From positions 1 through 64,000 of the forward strand of contig CAMDCE010000003.1 in the NCBI GenBank assembly GCA_945889625.1: a stretch of 64,000 nucleotides of DNA. Direction: 5' to 3'. Numbering within the stretch: position 1 is the stretch's first letter; the number at the start of each line of letters is the position of its first letter. Source of the DNA: Asaia bogorensis (lineage in GTDB: Bacteria; Pseudomonadota; Alphaproteobacteria; Reyranellales; Reyranellaceae). This document shows, in pieces, positions 16,313-25,594 of this stretch. A program made the translations under genes and the position numbers. Below the pieces are notes generated by a model. That model did no database searches. It worked only from the letters and a program-made list of their open reading frames with translations, and was not told where the DNA came from.

Positions 16313-17650
16313 ATGTCGGATTTGTTGCCTACTCATATTTATTCCAGACCGGCATTTGATGGGGTGTCCCCAGATGACGAAGCCCTCATGGCGATCCACA
16401 AGTACATCTCGGCCTATTGCGATAAGCACCATCACTTCGCCTTCGATCCTGCCAATCCGACCGTACGCCTCCACGAGCCGACCTTTGGCGCCAGCGAGAT
16501 CATTGCGGCCGTCGACGTCCTGCTGAGTACGCGCGTCACGATGGGCCCCAAGGTCCGGGATTTCGAGCGTCAGTTCGCGCGCGCCTTCAAGTTCGCTCAC
16601 GGCATTACCAACAACTCCGGGTCATCGGCCAATCTGCTTGCCATCGCCGCTCTCAGCAACGTCGCCACCCGCAATCGTCTCAAGCCAGGCGACGAGGTCA
16701 TCGTACCGGCGCTTTGTTGGTCGACGACGGTCTGGCCGCTGATCCAGCATGGCCTCGTGCCGGTGATCGTCGATATCGATCCGGTCACGTTCAACATCGA
16801 TCCGGAAGAGATCGAGCGGGCGATTGGGCCCAAGACTCGAGCCATCATGCTTGTGCATGTCTACGGCAATCCTTGCGACATGACTGCGATCGCGGACATC
16901 TGCCGCAGGCGCAACCTGATGCTGATCGAGGATTGTTGCGAGGCGTTGGGAGCCTTTTATGAAGGCACGCCGGTCGGTAAGTTCGGGCTGATCGGCACGT
17001 TCAGCTTCTATTTCTCCCACCATATGACCACCCTCGAGGGCGGCGTCTGCGTGACTGAAAGTTTCGAACTTGCGGAGATGATACGGATCCTGCGCGCCCA
17101 CGGCTGGGTTCGTGAACTGCAGGAGCCGCAATCCTCTTACGACAAATATCCGGATATCGATAAGCGCTTCTTGTTCATCAACCAGGGCTACAATCTCAGG
17201 CTCACCGAATTGCAGGCTGCGTTCGGTTTGGCGCAACTACCCAAGCTGGCGGGCTTTATTGACGCGCGACGTGTTAACACCACTGAATGGCAGAGGGATC
17301 TTGAGCGCTGGTCGTCCTTCTTTCTATTTCAGCGCGAGACCCCGAAGGCTCACAGTTCGTGTTTCGGTTTCCCGCTTGTCCTGAAGCCTGATACCCCGTT
17401 TGAGGTCGCCGACATCACGGCATTCCTGAACAAGGCCAATATCGAAACCCGTCCGATCATCTGCGGCAACATTGCAGAGCAGCCGGCCATGAAGCTTTAC
17501 GAGCATCGCGTCGTGGGAGACCTTCGGCATTCAAGCAATGTCATGCGGCGCGGATTTTCATTTGGCAATCACCAAGCCGTCGACGCTCCGGCGCGAGCCT
17601 ACGTGACAGGGAAAGTCGCTGAATTCATGGGCACTAACGACTTGTCGTGA
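16313..17650 (+). CDS. DegT-fold sugar 3-dehydrase with His in place of the PLP lysine (RfbH/ColD-like)
   Basis: 445 residues, a DegT/DnrJ/EryC1 fold protein: NNSGSSANLLAIAAL, PALCWSTTVWPLIQHGLVPV, LIEDCCEALGAFYEG and a C-terminal RGFSFGNHQ. At the segment where sugar aminotransferases have their PLP-binding Lys, this protein reads FSFYFSHHMTTLEGG, with His236-His237. A His at this place is the hallmark of RfbH (CDP-4-keto-6-deoxyglucose 3-dehydrase) and ColD (GDP-4-keto-6-deoxymannose 3-dehydratase), which remove the C3 hydroxyl instead of transaminating. So the likely product is a 3-deoxy-4-keto sugar. The donor nucleotide is not determined. The start at ATG 16313 follows a G-rich ribosome site. 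Confidence 0.85.
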   Translation: MSDLLPTHIYSRPAFDGVSPDDEALMAIHKYISAYCDKHHHFAFDPANPTVRLHEPTFGASEIIAAVDVLLSTRVTMGPKVRDFERQFARAFKFAHGITNNSGSSANLLAIAALSNVATRNRLKPGDEVIVPALCWSTTVWPLIQHGLVPVIVDIDPVTFNIDPEEIERAIGPKTRAIMLVHVYGNPCDMTAIADICRRRNLMLIEDCCEALGAFYEGTPVGKFGLIGTFSFYFSHHMTTLEGGVCVTESFELAEMIRILRAHGWVRELQEPQSSYDKYPDIDKRFLFINQGYNLRLTELQAAFGLAQLPKLAGFIDARRVNTTEWQRDLERWSSFFLFQRETPKAHSSCFGFPLVLKPDTPFEVADITAFLNKANIETRPIICGNIAEQPAMKLYEHRVVGDLRHSSNVMRRGFSFGNHQAVDAPARAYVTGKVAEFMGTNDLS

Positions 17651-17653
17651 TCC

Positions 17654-17673
17654 GGACCGGGCGTTGCCGGTCC
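17654..17673 (+). terminator. possible weak hairpin after the 3-dehydrase gene
   Basis: Perfect 7-bp GC stem (GGACCGG/CCGGTCC) with a 6-nt loop, starting 4 bp after the stop codon. There is no T-tract downstream, so termination would be inefficient at best. Confidence 0.3.
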
Positions 17674-17842
17674 GCTGCTCCGGAGGCGGCATGCTTGCTC
17701 TGGGCTAGTAGACGGTCGCAGAGGTTTCGGCTCACACTGGGTATCGCGTCGTGATAGTTCGGCGAAGCAAACCCATTGGCGACAGCGAGGGACATCTTGT
17801 GAGCAAGTCGGCTTCCGAGTTCTGGCTTCCACGAACGCCAAG

Positions 17843-18985
17843 ATGAGGGGGCTTGCCATCAATCTCGAACCACTCATGACGAGGTATCTCGTAGAGGAGT
17901 TACGAGCCTTTGAGCGAGAGCCCATGGTCATCGTCGACGTTGGGGGGCGCGGTGGCATCAATCAAGAGTGGGCGGTACTCGGGTCTCAGCTGCAGGTCTA
18001 TTGCTTCGAGCCCGATGAGGAGGAATGCCGGCGATTGACCGAGGAGGCGGCGCCTCAGGTCAGATATATTCCGCAGGCGCTAGGCCACTCATCGGGACCG
18101 GTCGCGCTATACGAGGCGAAGCTTGCCGCGAGCACGAGCCTCTACAGGACGCGCATGGACTATTTCGGCCGCTTTCTGAATTGGCAAAATGGCGTCATCG
18201 TGAGTGAACGTACAGTCGTCGTCCGATCATTGGACGAGGTCGCCAAAGATTATGGAGTGAGCCGTATCGACTTCATCAAACTCGATGCTGAGGGCGCTGA
18301 ACTCGATGTTCTCAAAGGCAGTATCGAGACGTTGAGGAAGGGCGATGTCCTTGGAATATTGAGCGAAATACGGTTCCACCGCGAGATCAACGGATCGCCA
18401 CCCTTCGCGGAACTTGATGCGTTCCTGAGAAGCCGGGACTTTCACCTCTATGACATCGAAGCAAATAGACACAGCAGGAAAGCGCTGCCTTATCCGGGGG
18501 TGACGGACTACAGGATGCCGACCGGAGAGCGGTTTTTCGCTTATACGGCTCGAGGGCAAGTGCAGGATGGCGATGCACTTTACTTTCGCGATCTTCTTGG
18601 CGGCGCCGCGTCGCCGGTGGGCATGCTCAAACTTTGTGCCCTCATGGAGATTTATTCCCTAAACGACTGCGCTGCAGAACTGATTGCCGCGAATAGAGAA
18701 AGCCTCCGACAACATGTGGACCCGGAAAAACTTCTCGATCTCCTAGCCTCAGGGATTGCTGGACGTTCAACTTGTTATCAGGACTACATGAACGCCTATT
18801 TTCAGGATCCTGCAGTTGTCGAAGATCCATCGAAGGATGCTGACATCGAGGCGCCTTCCGATAGCGCGACAATTGACGAGAAGCCCACCGAAAAGGCGGG
18901 TCACCATGTTGAAGGTCGCATCCCTTCGATCGAGGCACATCAAGGCGCTCTGGGACGGCTAGCCCGGTGGTTTTGGCGGCGATAG
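17843..18985 (+). CDS. FkbM-family methyltransferase with extended C-terminus
   Basis: 380 residues. The core has VIVDVGGRGGINQEW (motif I), YCFEPDEEECRRL, ALGHSSG and SRIDFIKLDAEGAELDVLKG, the FkbM signature. Motif I is unusual (GGRGG rather than GANxG). The C-terminal ~140 residues are not part of the catalytic fold and end in a charged stretch followed by RLARWFWRR. No clear ribosome site precedes ATG 17843; ATG 17876 is an alternative. Probably O-methylates a glycan residue; substrate unknown. Confidence 0.8.
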   Translation: MRGLAINLEPLMTRYLVEELRAFEREPMVIVDVGGRGGINQEWAVLGSQLQVYCFEPDEEECRRLTEEAAPQVRYIPQALGHSSGPVALYEAKLAASTSLYRTRMDYFGRFLNWQNGVIVSERTVVVRSLDEVAKDYGVSRIDFIKLDAEGAELDVLKGSIETLRKGDVLGILSEIRFHREINGSPPFAELDAFLRSRDFHLYDIEANRHSRKALPYPGVTDYRMPTGERFFAYTARGQVQDGDALYFRDLLGGAASPVGMLKLCALMEIYSLNDCAAELIAANRESLRQHVDPEKLLDLLASGIAGRSTCYQDYMNAYFQDPAVVEDPSKDADIEAPSDSATIDEKPTEKAGHHVEGRIPSIEAHQGALGRLARWFWRR

Positions 18986-19220
18986 CGAGGGCGCGAGGCC
19001 GAACTTGCTATGCATGCCCTGCCTCAACTGTCCTGTCGCCGCCTTTCAATGACCTTTCTGCAGCAGCTGTCATCTTGACGATGGACAGGTCTGCTTCGAA
19101 TTGAGACGAGTCGTGTCCTCGCGTGGTACAATGAGCGTAGGCAGCGTCCGTTCGATGTTTGCGCCCCATGGATCTCGTCCTATGGACCGAACTGAAGCGC
19201 CGTACGGCGTCCTTCTTCGC

Positions 19221-20285
19221 TCAGACGCGGTAGTCCGATTGCTCGCTTGCCCAAGCAATGAATCGGGACAGCCCGAGTCGCAAATCGATCTTCGGCGTGT
19301 AATCCAGATCCTCCGTTGCCTTGGTCAAGTCAGGGCATCGCCTCTGTGGCTCCCCAGCAGGGTAGCTTTCAGGATATGCGATGAGCTTGTGTGTCGAGCC
19401 TGGGATCAGTTCGCCGTAGATCTCGGCCAGCCTGGCCATGGCTATTTCGTTTTCCGCGTTCCCGATGTTGTAGGCTTCGCCGGCTTTCCCCCGGAGCAGG
19501 GTTTTCAGGAATCCGGCGATCGCGTCGGTGACATAGCAGAACGTTCTTGTCTGGTGGCCCGTGCCGTGTACCGGAATAGGCCGTCCGTTCAAAGCTTCCA
19601 GCGTGAACATGGGAACAACGCGCTTGTCGTTGTGCTTCATTCCCGGACCGAAGACATTGAAAGGGCGCACGATGACGGCTGGCACCTCGTAGCGCTGCGA
19701 GTAGATGGTCGCAATGGTTTCTCCAAGCCGCTTGGATTCGTCATAGCAAGCTCGCGGTCCTGTGCTCGAGACATATCCGTGATACGTCTCCGGTGTCGGC
19801 ACGGCGCTTGAGTCGGGATCGCCGTAGATCTCGCTCGAGCTGAAATAGAGAAGTCCCTCCAGTTTCTGGTTGCGGCGAGCCAGCTCCATCAGGTTCTTCG
19901 TGCCCTGCACGGCGCTGTCGATCGTTTCCAGCGGGTACTGCTTGTAATAGACAGGCGATGCGACGCCGGCGGCGTGAATGATGAAGTTCAGGTCCTCGCG
20001 GATCGGTAGTGGATAGGCGATGTCGGCCCAAACGCTCACAATATGAGGATCATACGCTCCATGTTGCTGCTGATCGCCGGTGATGTAGTTGTCGACGGAA
20101 ATCACCTTGCAAGGCTTCTGCAGGATGCCGTCATTCATGCGACGAAAAACCGAAGTGAAGTGACGACCCAAGAAGCCGGCGCCGCCTGCCAACAAGATAG
20201 TCTTGCCGGAAAATCGCTGGACGTCCGGGCCTAGGGCATCGATGACGTCTTGTGACTCGTCGAAGGGGCTTTGCAAGGTATTCAT
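19221..20285 (-). CDS. extended SDR, UDP-glucuronate decarboxylase (UXS)-like
   Basis: 354 residues. Cofactor motif GGAGFLGRHFTSVF at about residue 34, VDNYITGD, HAAGVASPVYYKQYPLETID and catalytic CYDESKRLGET. The ASPVYY...PLET and R-x-CYDExKR pattern is typical of UDP-xylose synthases and related decarboxylases/epimerases. An N-terminal 27-residue extension precedes the fold. Its ATG overlaps the stop of the upstream C-methyltransferase as ATGA, so the two are co-translated, suggesting that both act on the same 4-keto sugar. Decarboxylase versus epimerase/dehydratase activity is not settled by sequence. Confidence 0.82.
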   Translation of the reverse strand: MNTLQSPFDESQDVIDALGPDVQRFSGKTILLAGGAGFLGRHFTSVFRRMNDGILQKPCKVISVDNYITGDQQQHGAYDPHIVSVWADIAYPLPIREDLNFIIHAAGVASPVYYKQYPLETIDSAVQGTKNLMELARRNQKLEGLLYFSSSEIYGDPDSSAVPTPETYHGYVSSTGPRACYDESKRLGETIATIYSQRYEVPAVIVRPFNVFGPGMKHNDKRVVPMFTLEALNGRPIPVHGTGHQTRTFCYVTDAIAGFLKTLLRGKAGEAYNIGNAENEIAMARLAEIYGELIPGSTHKLIAYPESYPAGEPQRRCPDLTKATEDLDYTPKIDLRLGLSRFIAWASEQSDYRV

Positions 20286-21466
20286 TGAATCTCTCTTGGC
20301 GGAATGGGCAGGAAATATCGATACGATCCGCGAGTCTTCTTTTTGATGTCGTCGAAATATTCATAGGCGAACACGACCAGTACGTCCGGTCGTGCCGTCT
20401 CGAGGTGGCTTGCCTTGACGATCGGGATGTGGGTACCGGGCGTGAAGCGACCCTGCTTCAAGCGACTGTCATCCACCGTAAATTCAATCAACTCGGGGCC
20501 GATGCGGCCGAAATTGCAGATCGTCGAGACACGCGCCGGAGCTCCGTAGCCCGCAACCTTGCGGCCTGATTTCTTGTAGGCTTCAAGAGCGGCGCGAAAT
20601 GCCGCCGTTTGTGCGCTGACTTCGGACTTGAACTTCTTGAGGTGTTCGAGCGTTAGCCACCGCTTTTCGTCGTTGATCAGATTCGAAACCCTGGCCAACG
20701 GCGCGCCGCCCTCGCCGCGCCGCTGAATCGTCACACGCAACGACCCTCCATGCGGTTCGATCTTCTCGACGTCGGTGACTTCCATTGCGTGTTTCTGAAA
20801 TAGCGCGCCGAGAGAGGTGAGCGAATAGTAGAAAATTCTGTCGAGGTAGAAGCGCTCAAACTGAGTATGGGTCAAAATATTTCCGATATATTCGACTTCG
20901 ATGATGAGCCGGCCGCCCGGTGAGAGGAGCACCTTGGCCGCTTCGACGAATTCATGCGGGTTGTCCAAGTGGGTGAACACGCTGCTGGCGACGATCGCAT
21001 CTGACTTGCCATAGCCATCTCGGATTTTCGCTGCGGCCGCCACGTCGAAAAACGAGCAAATCGTCTCCAGGCCAGCGTCGTTCGCGATTTTGGAGACGTT
21101 GATCGATGGTTCCACGCCGATCGCCTTGACGCCGAGCTGCTTCAGGGGCTTCAAGAGGATCCCATCATTCGAACCTACATCCACTACGAGCTGCGCCCGG
21201 GACAGGCTCTTCGCCAGCCTTTCGAAATGCCTGACCAGACCTTGATTGACGGAAGACAGGTAATAATAGTCTTCGAACATTCGTTGACGGGAAATCATCG
21301 TCCCGAGCTGAACATTCTTGCAGGCCGAACAGAAATGCATCGTTAACGGGAAGAAATCCTCCTGCTCAAATTCCTCAACGGAGACTGGATATTTGTTAGC
21401 CAGGGGCTGTTTGCCGAGATCGAGAAACTCGTTGATAGCCGTACTGTCACATAGTGCGCACTTCAT
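20282..21466 (-). CDS. NDP-sugar C-methyltransferase (TylC3-type)
   Basis: 394 residues with the three-part layout of sugar C-methyltransferases. The N-terminal zinc-binding module has CALCDS (Cys3, Cys6) and FCSACKNVQLG; the central SAM domain has VVDVGSNDGILLKPLKQLG, GVEPS and SSVFTHLDNPHEFV; the C-terminal domain has GYGAPARVSTICNF and DVLVVFAYEYFDDI. TylC3/NovU-type enzymes methylate C3 or C5 of 4-keto-6-deoxy sugars. It is co-translated with the UXS-like SDR. The product would be a branched (C-methyl) sugar. Confidence 0.88.
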   Translation of the reverse strand: MKCALCDSTAINEFLDLGKQPLANKYPVSVEEFEQEDFFPLTMHFCSACKNVQLGTMISRQRMFEDYYYLSSVNQGLVRHFERLAKSLSRAQLVVDVGSNDGILLKPLKQLGVKAIGVEPSINVSKIANDAGLETICSFFDVAAAAKIRDGYGKSDAIVASSVFTHLDNPHEFVEAAKVLLSPGGRLIIEVEYIGNILTHTQFERFYLDRIFYYSLTSLGALFQKHAMEVTDVEKIEPHGGSLRVTIQRRGEGGAPLARVSNLINDEKRWLTLEHLKKFKSEVSAQTAAFRAALEAYKKSGRKVAGYGAPARVSTICNFGRIGPELIEFTVDDSRLKQGRFTPGTHIPIVKASHLETARPDVLVVFAYEYFDDIKKKTRGSYRYFLPIPPREIQ

Positions 21467-21660
21467 CGTCGTGAACCTCTATTGCAGCCGATGGGGGCAT
21501 ATCGATGCATATTCATGCCGCGCGGCAACAGGCCCCGACCGAAAGCCAAATGGCGGTGCATAATGGTGTTCTTCGGCGGGATGTCTGGACAAAGCTCCGG
21601 CGGTCCCAGGAATCAGCGATCCGATGTCTATCTTATGCGTTATGTCTTGTTCACGGACAA

Positions 21661-24333
21661 CTACGGCGTGCTGGCGCCACCAGAGGCCCACGCTCGGGCC
21701 TGCATCATCTCGAGATAGGCTTGCTCGAGGTTGCGCGCGAAGCGGACCGAATCATTGAGGCCGCCCTTAGTATAGATGTCTCTCAGGTTTCCCCGCAAGG
21801 AGAGCAACCGTCCAGGATTTTGGGCCAGGTTGGCAGCGATCTCGATGTATTCATCGGCCGTATTGGCGATCAAGTCGTTGCACCCTGCGGCGCGCAACAG
21901 CGAGGCACCGTAGCGCGAGCAGAACTGCTCACCTCTTAGCGTCACGACCGGTACTCCCTGCCAGAGTGATTCGGCGACGGTATTACCACCGCAGTACGGC
22001 CAGGTGTCGAGCGAGATGTCGACTTCACTGTACGCCTTGATAACTCCCGCCCGATCTGTACCGGGTCGGAGTTTCAAGCGGTCCGTTGCGATGCCACATC
22101 GGCCAAATCGCTCGGCCATGAACCTGCGATTGTCGGGCGGACTCAACTGAAAATTCTGGATCAGCATGGTTGAGTTGGGTACGCGACGCATCAATTCGCC
22201 CCATAATTCGACCAACCGCGTGTTAATCTTGCCGCCGCTGCCGAAGCAGCCGAAGGTCACGTTCTTGCTCACCAGCGACGGCGGCGCGGAAATCGGTGGC
22301 GAACTGTCGTCAGTATAGTCGTAGCAGAGCAGGCAGTGTGGCAGCAGATGGATGGTCTCGGAAAAGGTATCCTGCGCCGTCGAACCGGCAGGTGTGCAGG
22401 TTTCGTCACTGAAAATGTAGTCGACATTGGGGACGCGGCTAGTAGCAAAATGATTGAGATAGGAAATCTGAACAGGCGCGCAACGATTAGCCATGGCCCC
22501 GAAGCGATGTCCGGGGGAGAACCCGGACAATTCCACGAAGACGTCGATCCGATCACGGCGAACCAGATCGAGGAAGGCGTCATCCGACATCGACGAGGTT
22601 TTCCGGACGACGTCGAAGGCGGAGCGTAGTCGGTCCGGAAGCTCCATCGGCGCATAGCCGACTACTTCGAACTTCGATCGATCGTGAGCCTGGATCGGAC
22701 GCTGCATGATGAACTGAATTGTGTCGGCATCCATGAATGAACAGTGATATCCGATGCGCAATTTGCGGTGCCGGTCAAAGGAGCGAAAATCTGGTGTGCG
22801 GGTCGTCAACCCGACGCGAATATGACGATCCACCCACCGCTGCTGCAGCGCCGCAATGCCCTCGTACGTTGTGTACGGCTGCTTCAGACTGCATTGACAG
22901 GCGAGACTGTCGACCGTGGGGTCATTCAGTGGCTCGGCTCGACGCCACATGTCGAGCGCTTCATCGACTTGGCCGCGTGATTCATAGATGCGCGCCGTCG
23001 CGTCGTAGATATCGGCGATGCGCTTCCCGTCAAGTGACGCGGCATAGGGCTGAAATTGCGCGCGCGACGTATCGTCCATCAAGCCCAGCAATCGCGTTGC
23101 AGCCAACATCCGGTGTAGCGGGCGATAGTGGCGAAGTAGGACACGGTCGGTAAAGGAGTGGAGGAGCCAAGACCTGGCACGTAGAGCGGGGCTCGCTGAC
23201 GATGCTTTGCGTGGCATGCCAGTGGCGAACTCCCAAGACCGCCACAGTTCTTCGATCCATTGTCGGCGCTTCTCGAGAGAGGCCTTATTCCGCGCCTCCC
23301 ACATCATCACATTCAGATTGTGCTCAAGAAGCTCAAGCCGCGATTTCTTGAGCAAATCGATCCGCCGGCTGAACTTGTTCTCTTCTTCGGGAAGTTCATG
23401 GGAACGTGCGTGGAACTCGAACTGAGACAGATGATTGATCTTGGCATCGAGTTCCCAGAACCAGCCCTTGCCGTAGCATTCTTGAGTGAGGTCGACATCT
23501 TCCTGTCCGGGCTTGAACTTGGCGCCGGCAAAGAAGCCCTCGGCGGAAAACATGTCCTCGATCAACTTGAGCCGATTTTCAATATGTTCATGAAAGTTTG
23601 CGGGAGTGTTGCTCAACTGGCCAGGATGGATCGCGTATTTGGAGATCGGCTCCGGCACATACCGGACCTCATGGTCGCGTGCCAGACGGCACCAGATCTC
23701 GAACTCGAGGCAGCCGATATTCCATCCCGGCCGATCGAGGCCGATATCGAGCAGCGCCTTGCGGCGAAAGAAGCTGCCCGGCCAGAAAGGGCAATATTTG
23801 CCAAAGAGATAGGCGACGAAGTCGAAGTTGCCGGCTTTGAACTCGCCGATTATGTTGCCGTCGGCGTCGGTAGTGTGGCCATCGCAGGTGAAGGCGCCGA
23901 CAGTCGGCGCTGCCGCGAACCATCCGACCGCCCTCTCGACGGCATCGGGCAATAACTCTTCGTCCGAAAGACAGGTCCCGATGTAGTCGCCCGCGCAGCG
24001 ATGAAGAACCTTCCAATAGGCCTCCGCTGGTCCGGAGTCGGGCTCGGAGACGATCTTGATCCTCGGATCCCGTACCGCAAAGGACCGGAGCAACTCCAGT
24101 GTGCCGTCGGTCGAGGCGCCATCCTGAACGACCAGTTCGACATTCCGGTATGTCTGGTTGAGAACGCTTTCGACGCTTCGAGCGATGAAGGAGACGCGGT
24201 TTTTGCAGAAGCAGATGATCGATACCAGCGGCCGCGCACTGTCCAGGGGCATCGACTTGTCGATAGTCGAACGGCGAGAGCTCAGCCTCCCAGCAGATGT
24301 GAGATCGGTATCCGGTGGATTCAAAACCGCCAT
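21661..24333 (-). CDS. GT2-GT41 bifunctional glycosyltransferase
   Basis: 890 residues from ATG 24333, which overlaps the upstream gene's stop as TGATG; an 11-residue longer frame is less likely. Residues about 35-260 are a GT2 domain with intact motifs: SIICFCKNRVSF, QDGASTDGT (70-78) and LSDEELLP. A helical middle with a TPR-like pair (RIYESRGQVDEALDMWRRA) follows. Residues about 523-880 are a GT41/OGT-like catalytic domain: RIGYHCSFMDADT, VELSGFSPGHRF, FGCFGSGGKIN (Lys702 aligns with the OGT UDP-binding Lys), RVPNSTMLIQNF, DISLDTWPYCGGNT. Two active glycosyltransferase halves in one chain suggest consecutive transfers. Paralogous to 2889-5432, whose GT2 motifs are degraded. Confidence 0.9.
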   Translation of the reverse strand: MAVLNPPDTDLTSAGRLSSRRSTIDKSMPLDSARPLVSIICFCKNRVSFIARSVESVLNQTYRNVELVVQDGASTDGTLELLRSFAVRDPRIKIVSEPDSGPAEAYWKVLHRCAGDYIGTCLSDEELLPDAVERAVGWFAAAPTVGAFTCDGHTTDADGNIIGEFKAGNFDFVAYLFGKYCPFWPGSFFRRKALLDIGLDRPGWNIGCLEFEIWCRLARDHEVRYVPEPISKYAIHPGQLSNTPANFHEHIENRLKLIEDMFSAEGFFAGAKFKPGQEDVDLTQECYGKGWFWELDAKINHLSQFEFHARSHELPEEENKFSRRIDLLKKSRLELLEHNLNVMMWEARNKASLEKRRQWIEELWRSWEFATGMPRKASSASPALRARSWLLHSFTDRVLLRHYRPLHRMLAATRLLGLMDDTSRAQFQPYAASLDGKRIADIYDATARIYESRGQVDEALDMWRRAEPLNDPTVDSLACQCSLKQPYTTYEGIAALQQRWVDRHIRVGLTTRTPDFRSFDRHRKLRIGYHCSFMDADTIQFIMQRPIQAHDRSKFEVVGYAPMELPDRLRSAFDVVRKTSSMSDDAFLDLVRRDRIDVFVELSGFSPGHRFGAMANRCAPVQISYLNHFATSRVPNVDYIFSDETCTPAGSTAQDTFSETIHLLPHCLLCYDYTDDSSPPISAPPSLVSKNVTFGCFGSGGKINTRLVELWGELMRRVPNSTMLIQNFQLSPPDNRRFMAERFGRCGIATDRLKLRPGTDRAGVIKAYSEVDISLDTWPYCGGNTVAESLWQGVPVVTLRGEQFCSRYGASLLRAAGCNDLIANTADEYIEIAANLAQNPGRLLSLRGNLRDIYTKGGLNDSVRFARNLEQAYLEMMQARAWASGGASTP

Positions 24334-25265
24334 CAGGCGGGCTCCCAGACGGTCACGGTGAAGCATTCATGGAAGCGACTGCCAAATCGTAGCCGACGCT
24401 GGAAGGGAATCCGAATCCTCCGGTCGCTCTCGAGGCGACGCAATGCAGGGAGGAGCCCTTTCAGGTATTTCCTCTGAGTATGATATTCAATCGCCAGCCG
24501 ATCATGCGGCAGGTCGGCGTCGTAGAGTTCGAGCGTTGGCTCAACATGCACGACGCGCTTCGGGCGATTTGCCAGCAAATATTCGAGGAATGGCCCGAAA
24601 CGTTCGCCAGTCTGCTCCAGCGCACACATCGTCAATATGCCACTGGTTGAACCGAGCACTGGTTCGGGGCCCGGTGAGAAGAAATCGAACTTTCGGCCGG
24701 CAATTTTCATGCCGCGCCGTTCCCGAAGGAGTTCGGCGATACGCACTGCCGCTGGCGCCCAGTCGAGGGCGGTGATCGGCGTGTCCGGAAAGAGACCGGC
24801 ATAGGCCGCCACATTGAACGCGCTGCCGCTGCCGAACTCATAGAGATGGTCGACGTCCGAAAGGAAGGTCCGGAACAGCCAGTCGCGCAGAATCTCGAGA
24901 AAAACAAGTTCGAAGCGGGCGGTAATACCTTCGACATAGGCCCCTTGCCACCTCAGGATGGCGGAGCCTGCCACAAACCTCGGATTGAGTGCTTCCAATT
25001 CGAAGTTCGACTGTTCGAAGCGCTCAAGCTGCTCCTGCCAGGCGTCGCGCCAGATTCCGGCGCGGTGCTCGCCGACAACGGTGAAGCCGTCGGCAATCTG
25101 ACAGGCGATCTCAGCTTGAAGCCTGGATTGACCGACCTCTTCGATCGGCGAGAATCGGAGCTGTGCTTTGTCGAGCAGGTGGCGCGTCTGATCGTCCAAC
25201 TGACCTGCCGGCAGCCCCAGAGCCTCTTCAAACTCAGGGGGGCCTACACGCATCTCCACCATCAT
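24333..25265 (-). CDS. SAM-dependent methyltransferase-like protein
   Basis: 310 residues. The SAM motif is HLYEFGSGSAFNVAAYAGLF (about residue 140), followed by ITALDWAPAAVRIAELL and GILTMCALEQTGERF. The N-terminal ~130 residues are helical and unrecognised. It is directly coupled to the GT2-GT41 gene (stop/start TGATG), so the two proteins probably act in the same step or pathway. The first two codons are both ATG (25265, 25262). Similarity to known methyltransferases is limited to the core fold, so activity is inferred. Confidence 0.65.
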   Translation of the reverse strand: MMVEMRVGPPEFEEALGLPAGQLDDQTRHLLDKAQLRFSPIEEVGQSRLQAEIACQIADGFTVVGEHRAGIWRDAWQEQLERFEQSNFELEALNPRFVAGSAILRWQGAYVEGITARFELVFLEILRDWLFRTFLSDVDHLYEFGSGSAFNVAAYAGLFPDTPITALDWAPAAVRIAELLRERRGMKIAGRKFDFFSPGPEPVLGSTSGILTMCALEQTGERFGPFLEYLLANRPKRVVHVEPTLELYDADLPHDRLAIEYHTQRKYLKGLLPALRRLESDRRIRIPFQRRLRFGSRFHECFTVTVWEPA

Positions 25266-25594
25266 GACCGGAAGCTGGTCCGTTGGAGCGCCCCGGGGCG
25301 AAGCGAAGCCTGAAGCGCAAAAGACATGCCATTGACCTTCTGAACCCGGATTGTGTCACGGCATTCGGGAAGCCCGGGTTAAGCCGCGAAAGCTGCAGAT
25401 GCAAGAGTTGGGACGCGTACCGTGCGAGTTTTCCGCTTAGTTGTTACGTGCTTCCAAGAGGCGATCGGCGCGACCTTTGTCATTGCCCCCATGCTACAAC
25501 ATATCCGAAAGGCGGAGCAACTTGACGATGCCGAGCCAGCTTCGCTAGGAGAGCCGCAAATAATGGTGGATTGTGCTCTTGCTTGGTACGCTAA
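25266..25594. other. divergent intergenic region
   Basis: It separates the minus-strand methyltransferase operon from the plus-strand SDR. No intact gene, tRNA, or clear promoter was found. Stretches open on either strand have no recognisable protein character. Promoters for both directions are expected here. Confidence 0.4.

Noticed and set aside
16313..17650. Ordinary sugar aminotransferase
   Set aside because: The PLP-binding lysine is replaced by His, which points to the 3-dehydrase branch of the fold.
18986..19220. Short plus-strand frames in the gap after the second FkbM gene (for example one ending near 19210)
   Set aside because: Too short, without a ribosome site or recognisable sequence.
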